Of a stretch of DNA of 64,000 nt, positions 33,912 through 40,621 are shown in pieces. Made by a program: the position numbers and the translations under genes. The DNA lies in the NCBI GenBank assembly GCA_018223435.1, contig JAGTTO010000001.1, positions 3,596,001 to 3,660,000 on the forward strand, given 5' to 3'. The stretch's first letter is position 1. Each line of letters starts with the position of its first letter. Source of the DNA: Lachnospiraceae bacterium Marseille-Q4251. GTDB lineage: Bacteria; Bacillota; Clostridia; Lachnospirales; Lachnospiraceae. The notes beneath the pieces are model-generated. The model worked only from the letters and a program-made list of their open reading frames with translations, did not search any database and was not told where the DNA came from.

Positions 33912-33999
33912 ATTCCCTCCGTTGGCATTATCCAAATCAGGTTCCGGGTCGAAACGGAATCACGTCTCCTCTCAGCCGGCTTTCGCCAGCTCCCCTCTT
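33912..33999 (-). promoter_or_regulatory. TPP (THI-box) riboswitch
   Basis: On the minus strand the aptamer reads from GAGGGGAGC through GCCGGCTGAGAGG, GACCCGGAACCTGA and TTTGGATAATGCC to GGAGGGAA. These are the conserved CTGAGA, ACCTGA and GGATAATGCC elements of thiamin pyrophosphate riboswitches. It controls thiW and probably thiC. Confidence 0.95.
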
Positions 34000-34020
34000 T
34001 TCATGAAATTGTCCGGAAAC

Positions 34021-34049
34021 ATTATAACGCAGACAGAAAAAGTTTGCAA
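34021..34049 (-). promoter_or_regulatory. Promoter of the TPP riboswitch-thiW transcript
   Basis: On the minus strand TTGCAA (34044-34049) and TATAAT (34021-34026) are spaced 17 bases apart, just upstream of the aptamer. Confidence 0.8.
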
Positions 34050-34149
34050 GCTGTTTTTCTGACGGAAAAAACAGGGTAGGCAAGAAGGAGAGAACGTGTT
34101 ATCCTAAGGGTACAGTGTTTTCGAAAGAAACAGACGGAGGAAAAGAAAA

Positions 34150-35391
34150 ATGAATTTTAGAGAAAGAAGAACAAAAATTTTTGATACCATGGAGGTGGAT
34201 TCTGCGCTGATCCTTTTTTCAGGAATCGAGCTTCATGTAAGTGCGGACGAGTACCTGCCTTTTGAGGCAAACCGGAACTTTTTCTATCTGACCGGACTCC
34301 GCAGAGATCATATGATCCTGCTGATGAAAAAGACGGAAAAAGAAGAGAAAAGCATCCTTTTCATCGAGGAGGCGGACCCGACCCAGGAGCGCTGGTTCGG
34401 AAGAAAAGTCACTGTCTCCGAGGCACAGGAGATCTCCGGCATCGAGGATGTTCGTTTCCTGGATTCCTTTGAAGGAATGGTAAGCAGCATGATGGACAGA
34501 GAGGACATTTCCACCCTGTATTTCGACTGCTTCCGCTACCAATACGAGGATCTTCCGGACTACAACGCTGTAAAAGCGAAGGAGTTTGCCGACAAATATC
34601 CGGGCCGCAGGATCAAAAACATCGCTCCGACTGTCGCTGCTCTTCGTATGTGGAAGGATGAGGACGAGATCGAGCTGGTGAAAAAGGCCATCGACATCAC
34701 GGACAAGTCTCTCCAGTTTGTCATGAAAAATCTGAAGCCGGGCAATACTGAATATCAGGCACAGGCTGATTTCGAGTATATGGTTCACCATCAGGGTGCC
34801 GACGGCACTTCCTTCCCGACGATTGCCGGAAGCGGAGCCAACGGAACCATGCTTCACTATGAGACCAACCAGGACGTCTGCGAGGACGGAACCCTTCTTC
34901 TCATGGATCTGGGAGCCAAATTTAACGGCTACTGCGCCGACATCACCAGAACTTATCCGGTGAACGGAAAATATTCTGAGCGCCAGAGACAAGTTTACGA
35001 GGTTGTTCTGGCAGCAAACCGCAAGGTGGCTGAGGTGGCAAAACCGGGCATGACCTTGCGCGAACTCAACGAGATCACCAAAGATGTGCTGGCTGAGGGC
35101 TGCATCCGCTTAGGTCTCATCGAGAACAAGGACGAGATCGGCACCTACTATATGCATGGCGTTTCCCATCATCTGGGCATTGACGTTCATGACGTGACAG
35201 CAGCAGGCAGCGAAAAGCTTCAGCCGGGAGCCATCATCACCGATGAGCCGGGCCTTTACATCGACGAGTGGGAGATAGGCATCCGTATCGAGGACGATAT
35301 CCTGATCACCGAGGATGGCTGCGTTGTTCTTTCTGATGCGATCATCCGCGATCCGGACGAGATCGAAGCATTTATGGCAAAAAATAAATAA
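34150..35391 (+). CDS. pepP: Xaa-Pro aminopeptidase (M24B family)
   Basis: A 413-residue dinuclear metallopeptidase that removes N-terminal residues preceding proline. The creatinase-like N-domain covers about residues 1-165. The pita-bread domain supplies the metal ligands: aspartates in LLMDLGAKF and GYCADITRT, the histidine in SHHLGIDVHD, and glutamates in ITDEPGLY and IRIEDDI. All five are present. The start is ATG 34150 behind CGGAGGAAAAG. A cupin gene starts 17 bases after its stop, so the two are likely co-transcribed. Confidence 0.93.
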   Translation: MNFRERRTKIFDTMEVDSALILFSGIELHVSADEYLPFEANRNFFYLTGLRRDHMILLMKKTEKEEKSILFIEEADPTQERWFGRKVTVSEAQEISGIEDVRFLDSFEGMVSSMMDREDISTLYFDCFRYQYEDLPDYNAVKAKEFADKYPGRRIKNIAPTVAALRMWKDEDEIELVKKAIDITDKSLQFVMKNLKPGNTEYQAQADFEYMVHHQGADGTSFPTIAGSGANGTMLHYETNQDVCEDGTLLLMDLGAKFNGYCADITRTYPVNGKYSERQRQVYEVVLAANRKVAEVAKPGMTLRELNEITKDVLAEGCIRLGLIENKDEIGTYYMHGVSHHLGIDVHDVTAAGSEKLQPGAIITDEPGLYIDEWEIGIRIEDDILITEDGCVVLSDAIIRDPDEIEAFMAKNK

Positions 35392-35407
35392 AAAGGAGCT
35401 TTTAAAA

Positions 35408-35743
35408 ATGGCATACATTAAAAATATCGAGCCTGAAAAAGTAGTAAATTTAGGTGAACTGGTTCAGTATATGGACGGACAGGTTGTAAGCCGTACTCTG
35501 GCACAGAACAGCGCCGTGAGCGTTACCCTTTTCGCTTTCGCAAAGGGCGAGGAGATCGGCACTCATGATTCCGAGGGCGACGCTATGGTAACGGTTCTCG
35601 AGGGAACCGGCGAGTTCACCGTAGGCGGCGTAAAACATCAGGTAAAAGCAGGCGAGGCTCTCGTAATGCCCGCTAAAATCCCCCATGCCGTATACGCAGT
35701 GGAGGCTTTCAAAATGCTCCTCACCGTGGTATTCCCGCAGTAA
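35408..35743 (+). CDS. Single-domain cupin protein
   Basis: A 111-residue beta-barrel protein. The first cupin motif is degenerate (KGEEIGTHDSEGDAMVTVLEG: one His, no Glu at the usual place), and the second is seen as PAKIPHAVYAVEAFKML with one histidine. Metal binding is therefore uncertain. Small cupins of this kind are common in anaerobes as sensors or isomerases without assigned substrates. The ATG at 35408 follows AAAAGGAGCTTTTAAAA. It is linked to the Xaa-Pro peptidase gene. Confidence 0.85.
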   Translation: MAYIKNIEPEKVVNLGELVQYMDGQVVSRTLAQNSAVSVTLFAFAKGEEIGTHDSEGDAMVTVLEGTGEFTVGGVKHQVKAGEALVMPAKIPHAVYAVEAFKMLLTVVFPQ

Positions 35744-35750
35744 GAATCTC

Positions 35751-35779
35751 TTGACTTTGCGAGAAGAACAGGATAGAAT
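35751..35779 (+). promoter_or_regulatory. Promoter downstream of the cupin gene
   Basis: TTGACT (35751-35756) and TAGAAT (35774-35779) are spaced 17 bases apart, near consensus. No coding sequence follows within 400 bases; the next strong signal is a terminator at 35822-35873. Confidence 0.65.
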
Positions 35780-35785
35780 GACGGT

Positions 35786-35874
35786 GGTTCATCGGAGGGT
35801 AATTTGTTCGTAAGAAACAATAGCTGGATAAGATGGCAGGCCGAGATGCCTGCATCTTGTTCAGCTTTTTTTAT
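35786..35874 (+). ncRNA. Candidate small RNA ending in a long-stem terminator
   Basis: Transcription from the promoter at 35751 would give an RNA of about 88 bases. Its second half is a long hairpin (AGCTGGATAAGATGGCAGGC with GCCTGCATCTTGTTCAGCT) followed by seven T (35822-35873). A smaller stem near TTTGTTCGTAAGAAACAA lies before it. There is no ORF. It may instead be only the terminator of the cupin transcript with a chance promoter. Confidence 0.4.
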
Positions 35875-36110
35875 GTGCGCCTGGCGGCGCACGTTTCGTT
35901 TGCGCGCCATGGGCGCGCTCTCGCAGGTGAAAGTCCTGAACATGCCCAGGTAGTGGGAAATGTATAGCTGAACAGCAAGGGTGTCCATCGTGAGGTGGAA
36001 TCTGAAGGAAGCCGGATGTGGGAACAGACTAACCACGGGCAAATCTCTGGTCTGACGAAAAGAAATGCCATCGATTGTCTGCTGACGGCGATTTTCTTCT
36101 GCTATGTGGG
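35875..36110 (+). mobile_element. Truncated group IIC intron (5' domain I only)
   Basis: The sequence begins GTGCGCC directly after the T-run of a terminator, the known target position of group IIC introns. It continues with domain I elements: CAGGTGAAAGTCCTGAAC, TAGCTGAACAGCAAGGGTG, TCCATCGTGAGGTGGAATC and TGAAGGAAGCCGGATG. The similarity fades around 36110. The reverse transcriptase gene, domain V and the 3' end are all missing, so it cannot splice or move. Confidence 0.75.
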
Positions 36111-36150
36111 CTTCTATAACGGCATTGGCCTCACAAAAAATAAAGAGTTT

Positions 36151-36182
36151 GGGTGTGACTTCGGTCGCGCCTTTCTTTTTTT
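36151..36182 (+). terminator. Terminator with UUCG loop upstream of the two-component genes
   Basis: GGTGTGAC-TTCG-GTCGCGCC forms an eight-pair stem with two G-T pairs and a stable tetraloop, followed by TTTCTTTTTTTT. Confidence 0.8.
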
Positions 36183-36200
36183 TACAAAACGGTTACAACT
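36182..36200 (+). promoter_or_regulatory. Predicted response-regulator operator
   Basis: TTACAAAACGGTTACAACT contains two TTACA boxes with an 11-base period, the spacing of OmpR-family sites. It differs by one base from the site at 40537-40555. A -10-like TATGCTAAAAT (36214) follows, so the regulator may control its own promoter. Confidence 0.6.
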
Positions 36201-36242
36201 TTCCACAGTGGGTTTATGCTAAAATGGAACTGAGGTGAAAAT

Positions 36243-36908
36243 ATGCGGGGAAAAATTTTAGTGATAGAGGATGAAATGGCCATCAACGACCTGATTTCCA
36301 TGAATCTGGAGGTGACGGGCTATGAGGTCGTTTCCTGTCTGGATGGGCTGGAGGCGGAGGAAACTCTGAAAAAAGAGGCGGATTTTGATCTGGCCTTGGT
36401 GGATATCATGCTTCCGGGAAAGGATGGCTTTGCGCTTTTGCCGGAGCTGAAGGCGGCAGGGATTCCGGTGATTTTCCTGACGGCGAAAGCGGATGTCCAG
36501 AGTAAGGTCCGGGGACTGAAAGAAGGGGCGGAGGATTATATTGTAAAGCCTTTTGAGATGCTGGAACTTCTGGTCCGTGTGGAAAAGGTGCTGGAGCGTC
36601 ATCAAAAAGGGAGAGAAATCCTGAAAGTAGGGGATGTGGAGATTGACACGGAGAAGAGGAGCGTCACGAAGGCGGGGGAAGAGATTTATTTAAAGCCCAT
36701 GGAATATGACTGTCTTCTGATGTTTGTCCGCCACAAAAACAAGGCACTGACCAGAGAACAGCTTTTAAAGGCTCTCTGGGGCGTGGACTTTGAGGGAGAG
36801 ACCAGAACGGTGGACGCCCATGTGGGCAGGATCCGGAAAAAACTTGGTTTTCAGGACGTGATCCGGACCATTCCCCGGATCGGGTACCGGCTGGAGGTGG
36901 ATGAGTGA
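36243..36908 (+). CDS. OmpR-family response regulator
   Basis: A 221-residue regulator. The receiver domain (1-115) has the acidic pair ED (9-10), the phosphorylated Asp54 in ALVDIMLPG, a threonine in FLTAK and the lysine in IVKPF. The C-terminal winged helix (125-220) ends with RTVDAHVGRIRKKLG and IGYRLEV. It overlaps the histidine kinase gene by four bases. Its likely targets are its own promoter and the lipoprotein/ABC operon starting at 40622, since both have nearly identical direct repeats. Confidence 0.92.
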   Translation: MRGKILVIEDEMAINDLISMNLEVTGYEVVSCLDGLEAEETLKKEADFDLALVDIMLPGKDGFALLPELKAAGIPVIFLTAKADVQSKVRGLKEGAEDYIVKPFEMLELLVRVEKVLERHQKGREILKVGDVEIDTEKRSVTKAGEEIYLKPMEYDCLLMFVRHKNKALTREQLLKALWGVDFEGETRTVDAHVGRIRKKLGFQDVIRTIPRIGYRLEVDE

Positions 36909-38281
36909 AGCTTTTTAAAAAGTTGTTTCTGCAGATTTTTCTGGCGTTTCTGGTCTTGTCCCAGGCAGTGTTTTTTTACCTGCTCTATGAGTCAAGGCGG
37001 CAGGCGGTGGAGAGTATCCAGCACTATGAAAAGCTCAGTTTTCAAGGAAAAACAGGAGAACTGGACCAGAAACTCAGAGGCATGTATGAAACGGAAGAAC
37101 AGGAAATACAGGACCGGATCGTGGCCAGCGCTTTCCGCCAGTATGTGGGAAGCCAGGGAATCCTTTACCGGGGGACGAAGGAGCTTTTTAACATCAGTGC
37201 CTATGAGTATGAGGTGGAAGATGTTTTTAAACGGACGGATGACAGGGAGAACGGGCTTCTCTTAAAGAACGGAGAGCGAAGGCTTTTACTCTTTTGGGAT
37301 ACGCTGACCTTTGGAAAAAATTACCGCGTTCTTTACTATAAGGATATAACGGAGATCTATCAGCGCTTTGATAAGCTTTTTCTGGAAGGGCTTCTTTTTA
37401 CCGTAGGAGCCCTGCTTTTTATCGGAGTTTTTCTTTTTCATGGAATATACCGGACGATCCGGCCATTGGTAGAACTGAAAAAGACGGCAGCTTTGCTGGC
37501 AGACGGGAACTATGGAATCCGTCTGCCCGTCCGGGGAAAGGATGAGATCGCAGAGCTGACGGAGAGTTTTAACCAGATGGCAGAGAAGATCGAGGAGCAT
37601 GTGGAAAAGCTTTCAACGGTCAATGAGACGCAGAGACAGCTTTTGGGAAGTCTGGCCCACGAACTGAAAACGCCCATGACAGCCATCATCGGCTATGCGG
37701 ATACGCTTCTGACGCTGCGCTTAAGCGAACGGCGGAGGGAGCAGGCCCTTCATTACATCGGGGACGAGTGTCGACGGCTTTCCAGACTGTCGGTGAAGAT
37801 GTTGGAACTTACCGGTCTTTATGAGATGGGAGAGAGCACCATCGAGAAAAAAGAGGTGGAGGTGCTGCCTTTTCTCGAAAAAGTGAAGGAGCTTACGTTC
37901 TGGAGATTGCAGGAGAAAAAGCTTTCCCTGGAGATTTCTTGCACTCCAGAGGATCTTACGAAGACCATGGACCAGGATCTGATGATGAGCCTTGTAATGA
38001 ATCTGGTGGATAATGCCGTGAAGGCTTCTAAAGAAGGCGGGAAGATATGGATTCGGGCGGATGAGAGGGAGCTTTCAGTGAGAGATGAGGGAAAAGGGAT
38101 TCCGCTGGAAGACCTGGCGCGGGTGACGGAAGCCTTCTACATGGTAGATAAAGCCCGGGCACGGAGCGCGGGAAGCGTGGGACTGGGGCTGGCGATCTGT
38201 GAGGAGATTGCGATGTTGCACGGGGCGCGGCTTTCCCTGGAAAGTGAGGAAGGGAAAGGAACTTGCGTTCATTTATTTTAG
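36905..38281 (+). CDS. Sensor histidine kinase
   Basis: A 458-residue membrane kinase. Two transmembrane helices (about residues 8-28 and 162-185) flank an extracellular sensor of about 130 residues with no recognised fold. A HAMP domain follows (about 185-240). The phosphorylated residue is His252 in SLAHELKTPMTAI. The ATPase boxes are NLVDNAVKAS (N), RDEGKGIP (G1) and GSVGLGLAI (G2). It starts with GTG 36905 inside the regulator stop region. The stop codon TAG at 38279 lies right at the edge of the inserted IS element, so the last few residues may differ from the original. Confidence 0.9.
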   Translation: MKLFKKLFLQIFLAFLVLSQAVFFYLLYESRRQAVESIQHYEKLSFQGKTGELDQKLRGMYETEEQEIQDRIVASAFRQYVGSQGILYRGTKELFNISAYEYEVEDVFKRTDDRENGLLLKNGERRLLLFWDTLTFGKNYRVLYYKDITEIYQRFDKLFLEGLLFTVGALLFIGVFLFHGIYRTIRPLVELKKTAALLADGNYGIRLPVRGKDEIAELTESFNQMAEKIEEHVEKLSTVNETQRQLLGSLAHELKTPMTAIIGYADTLLTLRLSERRREQALHYIGDECRRLSRLSVKMLELTGLYEMGESTIEKKEVEVLPFLEKVKELTFWRLQEKKLSLEISCTPEDLTKTMDQDLMMSLVMNLVDNAVKASKEGGKIWIRADERELSVRDEGKGIPLEDLARVTEAFYMVDKARARSAGSVGLGLAICEEIAMLHGARLSLESEEGKGTCVHLF

Positions 38282-38382
38282 TGAACTACTCGGTAACTAA
38301 GTTACCAGAGCATCTGAAATCTGGCGGGATACCGCCTTTTCTTCAGGGTGCGTCCATGACACCAATACTGCTTGCCTTTCGG
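38282..38382 (-). ncRNA. Right end of the element and probable omega RNA scaffold
   Basis: Just beyond the tnpB stop, on the minus strand, lie a hairpin GGCGG-TATC-CCGCC (38333-38346) and the terminal hairpin GGTAAC-TTA-GTTACC (38292-38306). In IS605-type elements this region, together with the tnpB 3' end, forms the guide RNA of TnpB, and the guide is taken from the flanking DNA. Here the flank is the end of the histidine kinase gene. Confidence 0.5.
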
Positions 38383-39639
38383 TTATACAGCTACTTTTAT
38401 TATTTCTGGATTTTTTAATCCGGTTACGGACAGTTCCTTTTCCTTTCCGGATACGGAAAGATATTTCCGCAGGATATTAAATGCACCCACTGCATCTGCG
38501 TTAAATCTTACTCCGCCAGTTATATACATGCCCCGTTCTTTTCGATTGAATGCTTCTGCATATCTTTTTGATACTTCTGGTGATAATGGACTGCACTGGC
38601 TGGTATAGCTTTCTTCCTGTTTTATCAATGGAATCCCATATAATTTCAGTTTATATTCCAGCATGATATACAGCCTGTTATACGGCAGTCCGTGAAGCTT
38701 CTGGTTGGTCTTGTGTCCCAGATCTTTTCCTTTACGGATATTCCGGATGTCTCCCACAACCACACAGCGGATATCTTCCTTTCTGCAGTATTCCGCAATC
38801 CATCTGGTCACTTTGTGAAGGTAATCCTTCACTGCATTCTGCTTTTTCCTGTAAAGTCTCTGGATATGTTTCGATGATTTTGGATATTCTATTCCTCTTT
38901 CCGACTGCTGCGCATACCATACAGACTGCACTCTGGCGATCTCTTTATGAAAGTATCTTTCCAGAGAAAGATATTTTCTTCCCAGAATAAAAGTCCTGCC
39001 ATTTCCGGAATCATAACAGGTCATCAGATTATGAAGTCCAGGATCAATAGATAAATAATGTCCATTCTGGGAGAGCTGCTCTGGTTCTTCCAGCCCATAG
39101 ATAACGATAAGGTCACATGTTCCATTTTCCGGGGAATAGATCCGCAATTGTTTTATGTGATCCATGTCTTTGAAAATCTTATTTTCAAGATATAGGAATT
39201 TTTCATGGATCCCGTAAGTTTCTTCCATATAGCTTTTCAGATCCTTTGGCAGAGACAGCCGCAGCTGGTCTGAACCTTTCTCATGCCGGATCCCCATCTG
39301 CATGTATGTGACTGGTATGTTGTCCTGTTTAAAACGGGGCGGATTTGGATTTTTGATCCCTCCGGTCTTTTTCAGGACAAAAAAAGATCTCCACGCCTTA
39401 TCCAGCTGCTTACAGGTCTCCTGTGCTGTCTGTGACGGAAGCTGTCTGTACCACAGATCTCCTTTATGTGCTTTTTTCTGATAATACCAGTCAGGATACT
39501 TTTCCAGTCCCAGTTCTTTATAATGATAACGTTCATAGTTGCAGACATTCCAGAGTTTGGAAGCTGCATAACACATATGCCCTATGATATTGGAATATTC
39601 CGGCCGGATCTTTACCGATGTTCTGTGTGACAGCAGCAT
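38383..39639 (-). CDS. tnpB: TnpB-type RNA-guided nuclease/transposase accessory protein
   Basis: A 418-residue TnpB. The start is ATG 39639 (LLSHRTSVKIRPEY) behind GGGGGAAAGCGG. The N-terminal helical part (ASKLWNVCNYER) and wedge domain are followed by a split RuvC domain with Asp199 in LSIDPGLHN and Asp382 in FNADAVGAFNIL. At the position of the usual second catalytic glutamate the sequence reads VVVGDIRNIRKG, with no Glu. Glu342/Glu343 in KQEESYTSQ could take its place, as in described TnpB variants. The four zinc-finger cysteines are absent (only one Cys, in SQCSP). Activity is therefore uncertain. Confidence 0.85.
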   Translation of the reverse strand: MLLSHRTSVKIRPEYSNIIGHMCYAASKLWNVCNYERYHYKELGLEKYPDWYYQKKAHKGDLWYRQLPSQTAQETCKQLDKAWRSFFVLKKTGGIKNPNPPRFKQDNIPVTYMQMGIRHEKGSDQLRLSLPKDLKSYMEETYGIHEKFLYLENKIFKDMDHIKQLRIYSPENGTCDLIVIYGLEEPEQLSQNGHYLSIDPGLHNLMTCYDSGNGRTFILGRKYLSLERYFHKEIARVQSVWYAQQSERGIEYPKSSKHIQRLYRKKQNAVKDYLHKVTRWIAEYCRKEDIRCVVVGDIRNIRKGKDLGHKTNQKLHGLPYNRLYIMLEYKLKLYGIPLIKQEESYTSQCSPLSPEVSKRYAEAFNRKERGMYITGGVRFNADAVGAFNILRKYLSVSGKEKELSVTGLKNPEIIKVAV

Positions 39640-39694
39640 TCCGCTTTCCCCCTTCAGACAGTCATGCGAACCAGTATCCACAGTCCGCTTTAAA

Positions 39695-39991
39695 TCAATA
39701 CGACTTGCTCTGATGTTCCATATAACGGCGGATATTTTCCTCAGATACGGATCCAATTGTTTCCACATAATAGGAATGGTTCCACAGCTGGTTTCTTATT
39801 TCCAGGAAACGTTCGAACAGTTTTCTGCCGGTAATACCTTTATCCTCAGAGATCTGCTGCACCAGTTCCGGCAGGTATTCCTCAATTTCTGGATCAAGTA
39901 TCTTCCTCCGGTATTTCACTGACCATACCATATAGTAGTTGATATTACACACGCAAGTCCTATAATGCACAAAATTTTCTTTTATATGCAT
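39695..39991 (-). pseudogene. tnpA: IS200-type TnpA lacking the HUH catalytic region
   Basis: A 98-residue ORF begins like TnpA (NINYYMVWSVKYRRKIL) and ends like it (LWNHSYYVETIGSVSEENIR, then RYMEHQ with the probable catalytic tyrosine). The central 40 or so residues, with the HVHLL metal-binding histidines and the next strand, are missing; EDKG is joined directly to ITGRKLF. The reading frame stays open, so this is an in-frame deletion. The protein should not cut DNA. A promoter (TTGCGT, 17 bases, TATACT on the minus strand) precedes it. Confidence 0.75.
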
Positions 39992-40180
39992 ATATATAGT
40001 ATAACACAAGAGTCAAAAACACGCAACAATTATCCAAACATATTTTCGATTACTTATATGTGGGTTACGGAATTAAGAGAAAACTATTAATATCAAGCAT
40101 GAGGATTATTGTACTATTTGCACTGTGCAGATATGCACACTCCTGCGCTTTCATCTCGGTAATTGAATTGCCGAGGATTC

Positions 40181-40530
40181 CCGCTTATTGTCCTAAAAAC
40201 CGCAAAGGGGAAAAACATTAGCAAGGGGGAAAACCATCAGAGTTGCGCCAGTCCTGGTTTTCCCCCTTGCACCCCCCTTTCCAGGGCACGCAGAAAATAA
40301 GGGGCTTACGTCAGACTGGGAGTGCGTGAAATGACGGGTGGGTATGGATTTATAGGTAAGCAACCACAATTCCCCCTGTTGTCATTCCACATCTGTCGAA
40401 CACCTCTTCCCTGTTGACGTAAGCCCCATATTTTTTGACCTTAAAGGGCCACGAGGGGGAGGCTGAGGGGGAGGGCGGCCCAGGAGCCGTCCCCCTCGCA
40501 TATGTTTTCCAGCGGCTTTCCAAAGCCGAA
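40181..40530. other. Palindrome-rich non-coding spacer
   Basis: No gene is seen in this 350-base stretch. It contains three large inverted repeats: 40221-40270 (16-base arms, GCAAGGGGGAAAACCA), 40301-40426 (13-base arms, GGGGCTTACGTCA, around a 100-base interior with more pairing, followed by ATATTTTTT) and 40452-40498 (nine-base arms, CGAGGGGGA). It lies between the IS element and the promoter region of the lipoprotein operon. Confidence 0.6.
40301..40426. repeat. 126-bp inverted-repeat unit
   Basis: Perfect 13-base arms, GGGGCTTACGTCA and TGACGTAAGCCCC, enclose a segment with secondary pairing (ATGAC/GTCAT). A T-run follows on the plus strand. It could be a small palindromic mobile element or a structured RNA; nothing in the interior decides. 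Confidence 0.5.
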
Positions 40531-40533
40531 CTG

Positions 40534-40555
40534 CGGTTACAGAACGGTTACAACT
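40534..40555 (+). promoter_or_regulatory. Predicted response-regulator operator upstream of the lipoprotein operon
   Basis: CGGTTACA occurs twice at exactly 11-base spacing (40534 and 40545). The stretch TTACAGAACGGTTACAACT differs at one of 19 positions from the site in front of the response regulator at 36182-36200. Confidence 0.65.
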
Positions 40556-40621
40556 CAGCGAGGATTTAGACAAGGGAGCTGTGATAGGCTAAGAGCAGAA
40601 AAAAGGTCAGGAGGATTTGAA

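Larger units (their letters stand above)
38282..40180 (-). mobile_element. IS200/IS605-type insertion element with defective tnpA
   Basis: Two genes on the minus strand, a tnpA-like ORF and tnpB, are bracketed by subterminal hairpins: GGTAAC-TAA-GTTACC (38292-38306) at one end and CTCGGTAATT/GAATTGCCGAG (40155-40175) at the other. The hairpins share the CTCGGTAA sequence, as expected for ends recognised by one TnpA. There is no target duplication, which is normal for this family. It separates the two-component genes from the lipoprotein operon. Exact ends are estimated. Confidence 0.75.

Noticed and set aside
35995..36222. Coding sequence of 75 codons before the response regulator
   Set aside because: It runs through the group II intron fragment and a terminator with a UUCG loop, and has no convincing start signal.
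40301..40432. 6S RNA or SRP RNA
   Set aside because: The long end-pairing and T-run suggested a structured RNA, but neither the 6S central bubble nor the SRP GGAA/GCAGCC motifs are present.
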